A stretch of 6,167 nucleotides of DNA. It comes from Truepera sp. GTDB lineage: Bacteria > Deinococcota > Deinococci > Deinococcales > Trueperaceae. Of this stretch, positions 1-5,165 are shown in pieces. The position numbers and the translations under genes were made by a program. The stretch spans positions 1-6,167 of the forward strand of contig JAGXSO010000108.1 of assembly GCA_018333775.1 (NCBI GenBank), read 5' to 3'. Position 1 is the first letter of the stretch. The number at the start of each line of letters is the position of its first letter. The notes beneath the pieces were generated by a model. The model did not search any database and was not told where the DNA came from. It saw only the letters and a list, made by a program, of their open reading frames with translations.

Positions 1-2
1 CG

Positions 3-878
3 GCTTTGCATAAAGCGTGTGAGCTCGGCATCAACCTCTTCGATACCGCCGATGTCTATGGCGATGGGCGCAGCGAGCGGCTGTTGGCCAGGCTCAAACG
101 CGAGCGCCCCGGCGAGCCGCTAGTGATCGCTACCAAGGCCGGACGGCGGCTTAGCCCGCATACCGCCGAGGGCTATAACCGCGCTAATTTGCGAGCCTTT
201 ATCGAGCGGAGCCTGCAAAACCTTGAGACCGAAGCGCTCGACCTGGTGCAACTGCACTGCCCGCCGACCGAGGTCTACTATCGCCCCGAGGTGTTTGCGG
301 CGCTCGATGACTTGGTGCAAGAAGGGTTGATCCGGCACTACGGCGTCAGCGTTGAAAAGGTGGAGGAGGCTCTTAAGGCCATTGAGTACCCCGGCGTGGC
401 AACCGTGCAGATTATCTTTAACCTGTTCCGGCAGCGCCCGGCCGAGCTTTTCTTCCGGGAGGCGCAGGCCAAGGGGGTCGGCATTTTGGCGCGGGTGCCG
501 TTAGCTAGCGGCCTCTTAACCGGCAAGCTAAACCCTGATTGGCAGTTCGCCGCTGACGACCATCGCCGGTTTAACCGACATGGCGAGGCGTTTGACGTGG
601 GTGAGACCTTTGCCGGCGTCCCGTTTGAGGTGGGCCTGGCAGCGGTGGCCGCTATTCGTCCGCTGGTGCCGCCGGGGGCGAGTATGGCGCAGTTCGCCTT
701 GCGCTGGATTTTGATGCACGAGGCGGTGTCGTGCGCTATTCCGGGCGCTAAGAACCCGCAGCAGGTGATGGATAATGCCCATGCCGCCGCCTTGCCGCCG
801 CTGGCTGCGGAGGTCATGGCGCAGTGCGCCGCGCTTTACCAGCACACCATCAAGCCGCATGTGCATCACCGCTGGTAG
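3..878 (+). CDS. Aldo/keto reductase, 5'-truncated by window edge
   Basis: Aldo/keto reductase family: cytosolic NAD(P)H-dependent reduction of aldehydes or ketones on a TIM barrel. The frame is open to the left edge, so the TTG at position 6 is probably internal and roughly 30-45 N-terminal residues (first strand and start) lie outside. Counting from that TTG, the catalytic tetrad is visible: Asp13 and Tyr18 in LFDTADVYG, Lys44 in IATKAG and His84 in VQLHCP. The C-terminal part carries the usual cofactor-side pattern (FALRWILMHEAVSCAIPGAKNPQQV, about residues 228-252) and then a His-rich tail ending HVHHRW. The form resembles the DTADVYG-type bacterial AKRs (YghZ/general-stress-like). The substrate cannot be read from the sequence. 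The gene ends in TAG, and the next gene starts 57 bp downstream with its own promoter, so the two need not be co-transcribed. Family assignment is firm; the specific role is unknown. Confidence 0.93.
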   Translation, partial: ALHKACELGINLFDTADVYGDGRSERLLARLKRERPGEPLVIATKAGRRLSPHTAEGYNRANLRAFIERSLQNLETEALDLVQLHCPPTEVYYRPEVFAALDDLVQEGLIRHYGVSVEKVEEALKAIEYPGVATVQIIFNLFRQRPAELFFREAQAKGVGILARVPLASGLLTGKLNPDWQFAADDHRRFNRHGEAFDVGETFAGVPFEVGLAAVAAIRPLVPPGASMAQFALRWILMHEAVSCAIPGAKNPQQVMDNAHAAALPPLAAEVMAQCAALYQHTIKPHVHHRW

Positions 879-886
879 GGACGGGC

Positions 887-915
887 TTGCACCAAGCGGC
901 AAAAAGGCCTAAAAT
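887..915 (+). promoter_or_regulatory. Promoter for the GlsB-like gene
   Basis: A TTGCAC -35-like hexamer (887-892) is followed after exactly 17 bp by TAAAAT (910-915; five of six match TATAAT). The predicted transcript would start near 922, only about 14 nt before the ATG and just upstream of the ribosome site at 924-930. The -35 is a weak match, so this is a reasonable inference rather than a certainty. Confidence 0.5.
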
Positions 916-923
916 GAGATTTG

Positions 924-930
924 AAGGAGG
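924..930 (+). promoter_or_regulatory. Shine-Dalgarno site fixing the start at 936
   Basis: AAGGAGG, an almost perfect anti-16S match, lies 5 nt upstream of ATG 936. It settles the start against the upstream in-frame TTG. It contrasts with the divergent genes at 2285 and 2403, which lack any such site. Confidence 0.85.
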
Positions 931-935
931 TACTT

Positions 936-1190
936 ATGAGCTGGGTCGTTGCCATTATCGTCGGAGCGCTGATCGGCTGGCTGGTTAGCCGGGCCATGAA
1001 GATCGAGGAAGGGCTCGTCACCAGTGTCATAGCGGGGGCGGTGGGGGCGGCTTTGATCCGCTGGCTGCTGGTCGATCTGTTGGCGCTCTTCGGGACGCCT
1101 GATCCCATTAGCCTGGTAACCATCCTGGTAGCGGCGGTTGGAGCGGCGGTCTTAGTGGCGGTGCTGCGCGCAGCTAAGGTGCTTAAGTAA
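936..1190 (+). CDS. GlsB/YeaQ/YmgE-type small membrane protein
   Basis: An 84-residue, almost wholly hydrophobic protein of the transglycosylase-associated (GlsB/YeaQ/YmgE) family. These are small inner-membrane proteins often linked to general or envelope stress, with no proven biochemical activity. Three membrane segments can be drawn at about residues 2-20, 27-52 and 58-79. The first contains GALIGWLVSRAMK, matching the family's GxxxGWLxxxxM signature. The second and third carry small-residue stretches (IAGAVGAAL, VAAVGAAVLV). The length is typical. The ATG at 936 is preferred over the in-frame TTG at 921, because an almost perfect AAGGAGG (924-930) lies 5 nt before the ATG and would be inside the coding region if the TTG were used. 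The gene is monocistronic: a hairpin follows the TAA within about 30 bp, and the next gene is convergent. Confidence 0.85.
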   Translation: MSWVVAIIVGALIGWLVSRAMKIEEGLVTSVIAGAVGAALIRWLLVDLLALFGTPDPISLVTILVAAVGAAVLVAVLRAAKVLK

Positions 1191-1217
1191 GCTAAGTAGC
1201 CTTCAGTAAGCTAAATG

Positions 1218-1248
1218 GCAGGGTGCGCCACAGCTTGGCGCACCCTGC
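1218..1248. terminator. 13-bp hairpin between convergent genes
   Basis: Perfect inverted repeat: the left arm 1218-1230 (GCAGGGTGCGCCA) pairs with 1236-1248 around a 5-nt loop (CAGCT). It begins 3 nt beyond the 3' CCA end of the minus-strand tRNA and 27 bp after the stop of the plus-strand membrane protein gene, so it can serve both. The minus-strand exit is modestly T-rich (CCATTTAGCTT) and the plus exit is not, so it fits best as the tRNA terminator. Confidence 0.7.
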
Positions 1249-1251
1249 TCT

Positions 1252-1338
1252 TGGTGCCGAAGATGGGAGTTGAACCCACACGCCCTTACGGGCACACGAC
1301 CCTGAATCGTGCGCGTCTGCCAGTTCCGCCACTTCGGC
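1252..1338 (-). tRNA. tRNA-Leu (anticodon CAG)
   Basis: An 87-nt tRNA including an encoded 3' CCA. The acceptor stem pairs GCCGAAG with CTTCGGC (7 of 7), followed by discriminator A and CCA. The D-arm has the class II leucine form (GCGGAACTGGCAGACGC). The anticodon arm is CACGA-TTCAGGG-TCGTG, giving anticodon CAG, which reads CUG. A long variable arm (GTGCCCGTAAGGGCGTG) identifies a class II tRNA, and the T-arm contains GGGTTCAACTCCC. CTG is a heavily used leucine codon in the neighbouring genes. All stems pair cleanly, so the gene looks functional. The plus-strand reading frame crossing it is not a gene. Confidence 0.97.
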
Positions 1339-1349
1339 GTGGCATAAGG

Positions 1350-1378
1350 ATAATACGTGCTAGGGCCTGGGGTGTCAA
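1350..1378 (-). promoter_or_regulatory. Near-consensus promoter of tRNA-Leu
   Basis: On the minus strand TTGACA (plus 1373-1378) is followed after exactly 17 bp by TATTAT (plus 1350-1355), a perfect -35 and a five-of-six -10. Transcription would start about 5 nt before the mature tRNA 5' end at 1338, so the leader is minimal. This is the strongest promoter in the window, as expected for a stable RNA. Confidence 0.85.
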
Positions 1379-1390
1379 GGCTTTGCCGAG

Positions 1391-1419
1391 GCTTGCCCTG
1401 AACGAAGTAAGGGGTAAGC
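1391..1419. repeat. Imperfect hairpin after the DUF1028 gene
   Basis: GCTTGCCCT (1391-1399) can pair, with one mismatch and a bulge, with AGGGGTAAGC (1410-1419) around GAACGAAGTA. It begins 6 nt past the DUF1028 stop on the minus strand, so it may end that transcript, though there is no T-tract. Its wording (CCCTGAACGAAGTAAGGGG) resembles the widespread dispersed type CCCTGAGCGAAGTCGAAGGG found in several high-GC phyla, so it may be a decayed repeat copy. Confidence 0.4.
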
Positions 1420-1424
1420 GAGGC

Positions 1425-2285
1425 CTAGGTGTTGGCTTCGAGGTGCTCGAGCACCACCCGGTCCACCCGGCCCGGCTCGAGCAGCCGCTCTTCTAAGTTC
1501 TCAACCCCGGCTAGCCGGCGCAGCGCCTGGTCCGCCGCCTCGTCCCAACTATCGCCAGCGTCGGTGAGATAACCAGTGCGGAGCAGTACCGCCCGGAGGC
1601 GGCTGGCTACCTCGCCGGTGATCGGTAGCCGGTTTTCGGGTTTGGGGGCCTCAAAGTAGAGCCGATGGAGCCCTAGTAGCCGCCCCAGCTCTGCTACCGG
1701 GTCGGAGTGATCGTCTACCCGCAGGTCGAGATAGCGGTCGCTTAACCCGCCGTAACCGCCCGCTTGCCGCACCACTAAGAGCGCTGCTGACTGGCGGCCA
1801 CGTTTGTCACCACCGGCGGCGTCGCCGGCGCTGAGCGCTGCTAAGAGCCGCTCTGGGAAGTCCTGGCGGCTAGCCAAGAACGCCGCTACCATCTGGTCAA
1901 TCACCTCAGGGCCGGCCAGCAGGTTCCCTTGCGCAGCGTAGTTGTCGCCACTCACTCCTCCCGCCCAGGGGTGGCACTCGGCGCCGGTGAAGCTCAAGCT
2001 ACGCCCATCCTTATCGACCAGACCGTACTGGCGCAAGGCGTGCTGGACGTCGGTCTGGGCAAAGGCTTGGTGGATGAGCTGCAACGGGATGCCCTGCGCT
2101 AAGGCCGCCAGGGTGCGCGGCCCGAAGCTGGTGTTGGCATACGACTGAGTGGCAACAGCGCCCACCCCGGCCTGGGCTACGGGCACCACCGCGCCGACGG
2201 CCAAGAACTTCGAGGCGGTGGCAACGCCCAGGTCACCGGTAGCCGGATCGCGGGCCACGATGGAGAAGGTGGAGACGGCGTTCAT
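1425..2285 (-). CDS. DUF1028 family protein (Ntn-hydrolase-like)
   Basis: A 286-residue member of the DUF1028 family, whose fold is related to N-terminal-nucleophile hydrolases; no enzymatic reaction is established. Family blocks are clear: TFSIVARDPATGDLGVATAS (6-25), SKFLAVGAVVPVAQAGVGAVATQS (25-48), SGDNYAAQGNLL (112-123), GGDKRGRQSAALLVV (158-172) and DLRVDDHSDPVAELGRLLGLH (187-207). The region from about 215 to the end (EVASRLRAVLLRTGYLTDAGDSWDEAADQALRRLAGVEN) resembles the peptidoglycan-binding-like tail found on longer members. There is no signal peptide. The ATG at 2283-2285 directly precedes the first conserved block. There is no Shine-Dalgarno; instead TACTTT lies 6 nt before the ATG, suggesting a leaderless mRNA. 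It is divergent from the alpha/beta hydrolase and shares its 117-bp upstream region. The family is firm, the function unknown. Confidence 0.93.
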   Translation of the reverse strand: MNAVSTFSIVARDPATGDLGVATASKFLAVGAVVPVAQAGVGAVATQSYANTSFGPRTLAALAQGIPLQLIHQAFAQTDVQHALRQYGLVDKDGRSLSFTGAECHPWAGGVSGDNYAAQGNLLAGPEVIDQMVAAFLASRQDFPERLLAALSAGDAAGGDKRGRQSAALLVVRQAGGYGGLSDRYLDLRVDDHSDPVAELGRLLGLHRLYFEAPKPENRLPITGEVASRLRAVLLRTGYLTDAGDSWDEAADQALRRLAGVENLEERLLEPGRVDRVVLEHLEANT

Positions 2286-2291
2286 GCCCTG

Positions 2292-2297
2292 AAAGTA
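2292..2297 (-). promoter_or_regulatory. -10-like element just before the DUF1028 start
   Basis: On the minus strand TACTTT (a TANNNT hexamer) ends 6 nt before the ATG, with CAGGGC between. No ribosome site is present and no good -35 is seen 16-19 bp upstream. This geometry puts the transcription start at or next to the A of the ATG, as in leaderless genes described in Deinococcus. Confidence 0.45.
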
Positions 2298-2389
2298 TCA
2301 CGAATCCGGCTATTGTGGTTGAGCTTGGCATCGGCAACCCGGCGTAATCCAGAGTGAGGCAGCGCCCAGAGCAGACCTGACCGAAATGG

Positions 2390-2395
2390 TTTAAT
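2390..2395 (+). promoter_or_regulatory. -10-like element just before the hydrolase start
   Basis: TTTAAT ends 7 nt before ATG 2403 (CAAAACT between). There is no Shine-Dalgarno and no convincing -35. As with the divergent gene, a leaderless transcript is the simplest reading. Confidence 0.45.
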
Positions 2396-2402
2396 CAAAA
2401 CT

Positions 2403-3398
2403 ATGCCCTTTCGCATCAAATTGACGCTCTACATCCTGGGTGGGATGCTGCTGCTGCCACTCGTCGGCCCGCTGGTAGTCCCCATCCCGCCACTGGCTAA
2501 CACCGCTACCATCGAGCAACTGGCCGGCCCTGACAGCCGGTTCGTGCGACTAGGTGAGCTGACCGTTCACTACCAGGAGCGCGGCGAAGGGGAGCCGGTT
2601 TTTGTCCTGCTCCATGGCTTTGGCGCTAGCCTCTTCTCCTGGCGCGAGGTGATGGCACCGCTGGCAGTCTACGGGCGGGTAGTGGCCTTTGATAGACCGG
2701 CCTTCGGCCTAACCAGTCGGCCCTTACCCGGTGAGTGGACCGAGAACCCCTATACCCCGGAAGCGCAGGTGCGGCTCTTAATCGCGCTGCTGGATGCGCT
2801 AAACATCTCCCAGGCGATACTGATTGGCAACTCAGCCGGAGGGACGGTCGCCGTGCAAGCGGCGCTGGCCTACCCCGAGCGGGTGGCCGGGCTGGTCTTG
2901 GTAGGGGCCGCTATTTACGCCGGTGGCGGCGCACCCGCTTGGGTCAGGCCACTGCTCGGCACGCCGCAGCTCGACCGGATTGGGCCGCTCATCTCGCGGC
3001 AGCTAGCTGGCGAGGCCGGTGAAAACTTAATCCGCGCCGCCTGGTTCGACCCTACCCAGATCACCCCGGAAGTGTGGGAGGGGTATCGCAAGCCGCTGCG
3101 CGTCGAAAACTGGGACCGGGCGCTGTGGGAGCTGACCAAGGCTAGCCGCGAGCTGCATCTGGGGGATCAGCTACGCGGTATTGACGTGCCGACGCTGGTG
3201 CTTAGCGGCGCCGAAGACCGGATCGTGCCGCTCAGTCACAGTCGGCGGCTAGCTCAGGAGCTCCCCGGAGCAACTCTGGCCGTGTTGCCGCGCTGCGGCC
3301 ACGTGCCGCAAGAGGAGTGCCCGCTGGCGTTCATGGAGGCGGTAAGCGCCTGGCTAGCTAGGCTACCCGCGCTATTTCGCGCTGTGCCAGCGCGGTGA
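2403..3398 (+). CDS. Membrane-anchored alpha/beta-fold hydrolase
   Basis: A 331-residue alpha/beta hydrolase. Residues 5-28 form a hydrophobic signal-anchor after a short basic start (MPFRIK), so the enzyme is probably tethered with its catalytic domain outside the membrane. The oxyanion block LLHGFGASLFSW (69-80) is followed by FDRPAFGLTSRP (97-107). The nucleophile elbow is IGNSAGG with Ser144, the acid is Asp272 in SGAEDRIVP, and the base is His300 in CGHVPQEE, so the triad is complete. The helical cap lies around 175-255. It resembles haloalkane dehalogenase/carboxylesterase-like members, but the substrate cannot be told. The start is the first ATG after the -10-like TTTAAT. The last 41 bp overlap the end of the convergent polyprenyl synthase gene. 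Confidence 0.93.
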   Translation: MPFRIKLTLYILGGMLLLPLVGPLVVPIPPLANTATIEQLAGPDSRFVRLGELTVHYQERGEGEPVFVLLHGFGASLFSWREVMAPLAVYGRVVAFDRPAFGLTSRPLPGEWTENPYTPEAQVRLLIALLDALNISQAILIGNSAGGTVAVQAALAYPERVAGLVLVGAAIYAGGGAPAWVRPLLGTPQLDRIGPLISRQLAGEAGENLIRAAWFDPTQITPEVWEGYRKPLRVENWDRALWELTKASRELHLGDQLRGIDVPTLVLSGAEDRIVPLSHSRRLAQELPGATLAVLPRCGHVPQEECPLAFMEAVSAWLARLPALFRAVPAR

Positions 3399-4305
3399 GC
3401 GCCGCCTTAGCCGACGAGTCGGGGAAGACCGCCAGCGCCGCGATAGCCGCCTCGGCTTCGGCCCTGATCCGAGCCTTGGCCTCCTGGTCCGCTCCATACT
3501 CCCTAATTAGCGCCACCATCCGGGCTACGTCCCCCCCCTGACTAGCGTGCCGTCTGACGATGCTCCCGGCTTCGTCCAGGTGGTGCTTAAGCATAAGCAG
3601 CAGCACCGCATAGGTAGCCTTGCCCTCGCGCAGGTCGCCGCCGATGGGTTTGCCGAGCGCCTGCTCGTCGCCAAGCAGGTCGAGGTAGTCGTCTTGCATC
3701 TGGAAGGCCCGCCCATAACTCATCCCGAAGCGGCGCAAGGCTGTGCGTGCTACCGGGTCGGCGCCGGCTAAGATGGCTACCCCCTCGAGCGCTGCTGCCA
3801 GCAACACCGCCGTCTTCCCCTCGATAACCTTAAAGTAGTTCTCAAAGCTGTAGTTCTCCAGCGCCGCCATCTGGAACTGCAACACTTCCCCTTCGCACAG
3901 CTCGGTCGCCGCGTCGGCCATCAGCAGCGTAAAGGCGCTGCTCTCGGAGCGTGCCAACAGGCGGAGCACCTTGGCCAGCAGGAAATCCCCCGACATCACG
4001 CTGACTACGTTGCCGTAGCGCTTAAAGGCCGCCTCATGGCCGCGCCGGGTAGCCGCGTTGTCGATCAGGTCGTCGTGCAAGAGCGAAGCGGAGTGCAGCA
4101 GTTCGACCGCCAGCGCTACCTGCATGGCCTCTTGACCAGTACCAAGCAGCCGCCTGGCCAGAAACGCTAGCGCAGGCCGCAGACGCTTCCCGCCCGCGCC
4201 CGCTAAGTCTTCGCCGATGGCTTCAATAAACGCGACCGAGGAGCGCAGCTCTTGGGCCAGTCTGGTCTCAAAATCGCTAAGGTCTTCCTGAATCAGGTCA
4301 AACAC
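3358..4305 (-). CDS. Polyprenyl (long-chain prenyl) diphosphate synthase
   Basis: A trans-prenyltransferase that extends an allylic diphosphate with isopentenyl diphosphate. From the GTG at 4305 it has 315 residues, a normal length. Key sites: GGKRLRP (38-44) for IPP binding; first Asp-rich motif DDLID (78-82); second motif DDYLD (205-209); and GKPIGGDLREGKATY (218-232). The residue five before the first motif is Ala73 rather than an aromatic, which in this family favours a long product. Heptaprenyl to nonaprenyl for a menaquinone tail is likely, but this is inference. A longer frame runs to a TTG at 4356, but its extra 17 residues show no family similarity and overlap another small ORF. A TATACT (plus 4316-4321) lies 10 nt before the GTG. 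No ribosome site supports either start. The gene converges on the hydrolase. Confidence 0.93.
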   Translation of the reverse strand: MFDLIQEDLSDFETRLAQELRSSVAFIEAIGEDLAGAGGKRLRPALAFLARRLLGTGQEAMQVALAVELLHSASLLHDDLIDNAATRRGHEAAFKRYGNVVSVMSGDFLLAKVLRLLARSESSAFTLLMADAATELCEGEVLQFQMAALENYSFENYFKVIEGKTAVLLAAALEGVAILAGADPVARTALRRFGMSYGRAFQMQDDYLDLLGDEQALGKPIGGDLREGKATYAVLLLMLKHHLDEAGSIVRRHASQGGDVARMVALIREYGADQEAKARIRAEAEAAIAALAVFPDSSAKAALTALAQREIARVA

Positions 4306-4315
4306 AATGAGGCCA

Positions 4316-4321
4316 AGTATA
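4316..4321 (-). promoter_or_regulatory. -10-like TATACT upstream of the polyprenyl synthase
   Basis: On the minus strand TATACT (five of six match TATAAT) ends 10 nt before the GTG at 4305. A start 6-7 nt downstream of it leaves a leader of only about 3-4 nt. The -35 region is poor. It supports the GTG over the TTG at 4356, which would lie upstream of this element. Confidence 0.4.
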
Positions 4322-4340
4322 CCGGGTTGGCAGGCCTTAT

Positions 4341-4442
4341 CTAATCCTCTAACCAATACTCGACCGGCTTCGGTAGATCCTCGAGGCGACGGGCGAGGAT
4401 AGCGGCCTGGGGCCGGGTGTATTCAGGGATGCTCATGGTCAT
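4341..4442 (-). CDS. 33-aa ORF, possible ATPase N-terminal remnant
   Basis: A small minus-strand reading frame starting MTMSIPEYTRPQAAILARRL and ending EYWLED, closed by TAG. The YTRPQAAILARRL segment resembles the first residues of bacterial AAA/DUF4143-type ATPases, where an RPQ-containing helix precedes the P-loop. No Walker A follows, so if the resemblance is real this is a stub. Alternatively it is a genuine small protein: TAAAAT (plus 4448-4453) lies 5 nt before the ATG at 4442, inside a GAGTAA palindrome, and there is no ribosome site. A second ATG is at 4436. The frame overlaps the discarded TTG extension of the polyprenyl synthase. I do not recognise it with confidence. Confidence 0.35.
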   Translation of the reverse strand: MTMSIPEYTRPQAAILARRLEDLPKPVEYWLED

Positions 4443-4470
4443 GAGTAATTTTACTCAAGACGTCGAGTAA
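4443..4470 (-). promoter_or_regulatory. GAGTAA palindromes over a putative -10 (operator-like)
   Basis: GAGTAA (4443-4448) and TTACTC (4451-4456) form a 14-bp inverted repeat, and a third half-site GAGTAA (4465-4470) lies 22 bp from the first, about two helical turns. The minus-strand -10-like TAAAAT (4448-4453) is embedded in the palindrome immediately before ATG 4442, and TTGCAG (4472-4477) sits 18 bp upstream as a weak -35. The layout resembles a repressor site for autoregulation of the small ORF. Confidence 0.35.
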
Positions 4471-4546
4471 TCTGCAAGGGCCGCGTGAGGGTCGCCAGCC
4501 AGGTGCGGGTGGCCTCCTCAACGGTGGAGTCGTTTAGCCCAGCCAC
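4451..4546 (-). pseudogene. Fragment resembling a type I restriction HsdR N-terminus
   Basis: A minus-strand stretch reads LNDSTVEEATRTWLATL and then runs into a TAA at 4451. The pattern [D/E]STVEEAxxxWLxxL is typical of the first residues of type I restriction endonuclease R subunits (usually followed by a nuclease domain of several hundred residues, absent here). The only possible start is a GTG near 4546, inside the last codons of the neighbouring transposase. About 30 residues remain, so it is at best a relic. The resemblance is short, so this is a tentative call. Confidence 0.3.
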
Positions 4547-5106
4547 GGCGTCTCGGGTTCCCGGGTTGTCGCCGCGGGATTCTCGCGGTCCATAGACCAA
4601 CGTGCCGGGTTGTCGAGAATGTATTGCCGGATGCGATTCAGGGATTCATCGTTGCGGATGATGTGTTCGTAGTAGTTGCGTTGCCAGACCTCGTGGATCA
4701 GGCCATTCTGACGCATCCATTTGGTTACGCCGATCTTGAAACCGCGGATGACGGACCCGATCGGCCTGGATGTGCCAGCACGTAGGGGCGGTAGGGGCGA
4801 AAGATCTTTCGCCCCTACCGCCCCTACGGTGCCCGATGGAACAACCTCAACAATTCCATGCACATGGTTGGGCATGATTACGAACGCATCCAGTACCATA
4901 TCTGGGAAATGAAAAGGGATGCCCCGCCAACATTGTTCCGCCACCCTCCCGGCCTCGTTCAACTGCATTTCTCCATCGACCACATCGCCAAACAGGCAGG
5001 CCCGATCCTGCGTGCATACGGTCAAGAAATACATCCCGGCCCGCGAATAATCGTAACCCTTCAGCCGGATGGATCGGCGGTGGTGTTTCCCTGGGTCGCG
5101 CACCAT
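4534..5106 (-). CDS. REP-associated tyrosine transposase (RAYT, Y1_Tnp)
   Basis: A 190-residue HUH-type single-strand transposase related to IS200/IS605 TnpA; such proteins are thought to recognise and move REP palindromes. Features: RRSIRLKGYDYSRAGMYFLTVCTQDR (10-35), the metal-binding HUH motif in MPNHVHGIVEVV (His81 and His83), GSVIRGFKIGVTKW (117-130), and the catalytic tyrosine region WQRNYYEHIIRNDESLNRIRQYI (141-163; Tyr146 or Tyr145). YILDNPARW (162-170) is the usual C-terminal block. Residues 93-109 (TVGAVGAKDLSPLPPLR) are encoded by a perfect 48-bp palindrome and look like an in-frame insertion in the loop after the HUH strand. All catalytic residues are present and the frame is intact, so it may be active. 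GGAGG (plus 5115-5119) lies 8 nt before the ATG, fixing the start. A REP-like palindrome stands directly upstream. Confidence 0.95.
   Translation of the reverse strand: MVRDPGKHHRRSIRLKGYDYSRAGMYFLTVCTQDRACLFGDVVDGEMQLNEAGRVAEQCWRGIPFHFPDMVLDAFVIMPNHVHGIVEVVPSGTVGAVGAKDLSPLPPLRAGTSRPIGSVIRGFKIGVTKWMRQNGLIHEVWQRNYYEHIIRNDESLNRIRQYILDNPARWSMDRENPAATTREPETPWLG
4781..4828. repeat. Perfect 48-nt REP-like palindrome inside the RAYT gene
   Basis: Each 24-nt arm holds two direct copies of GTAGGGGCG (4782-4790, 4791-4799) followed by AAAGA; the other arm is its exact reverse complement, with no loop (centre AGATCT). GCAC/GTGC just outside (4778-4781 with 4829-4832) can extend the stem past a one-base bulge. 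The GTAG tetranucleotide at the base matches the tetranucleotide that RAYT enzymes recognise beside REPs. At 48 bp it keeps the transposase frame open. Confidence 0.95.
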
Positions 5107-5114
5107 CAGGTTGT

Positions 5115-5119
5115 CCTCC
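5115..5119 (-). promoter_or_regulatory. Shine-Dalgarno of the RAYT gene
   Basis: GGAGG on the minus strand lies 8 nt before ATG 5106. The foot of the upstream REP hairpin (5123) is only 3 nt away, so folding of the repeat in the mRNA could affect ribosome access. Confidence 0.75.
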
Positions 5120-5122
5120 GTC

Positions 5123-5165
5123 GTAAGGGCGAAAAATGTAGGGGCGAAACATTTTTCGCCCCTAC
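5123..5165. repeat. REP-like palindrome upstream of RAYT
   Basis: The outer fold pairs 5123-5139 with 5149-5165 (17 bp, one mismatch) around AGGGGCGAA. A nested alternative pairs GTAGGGGCGAAA (5138-5149) perfectly with 5154-5165 around a CATT loop. It shares the GTAGGGGCGAAA core with the palindrome inside the transposase gene, showing that both belong to one repeat family. Its outer end supplies the TAG that now stops the adjacent nucleotidyltransferase relic. Confidence 0.9.

Noticed and set aside
338..817. Long minus-strand frame inside the aldo/keto reductase
   Set aside because: It lies antisense to a clearly conserved coding region. High G+C makes long open shadow frames, and the peptide has no recognisable family pattern.
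1215..1496. Plus-strand reading frame of 93 codons
   Set aside because: It runs antisense across the tRNA-Leu gene, its promoter and the end of the DUF1028 gene, and has no ribosome site. It is a shadow frame.
3367..3395. CCGCGCT/AGCGCGG hairpin as a classical rho-independent terminator
   Set aside because: There is no T-tract on either side and it lies within coding sequence of both genes. It is kept only as an observation on the overlap.
4306..4356. 17-residue N-terminal extension of the polyprenyl synthase from TTG 4356
   Set aside because: The extension has no family similarity, no ribosome site, overlaps the 33-codon ORF and starts upstream of the probable TATACT -10. GTG 4305 gives a normal family N-terminus.
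4781..5165. Repeated GTAGGGGCG units as a possible CRISPR array
   Set aside because: There are only two palindromic clusters about 300 bp apart, separated by transposase coding sequence. There are no regular spacers, and no cas gene is visible.
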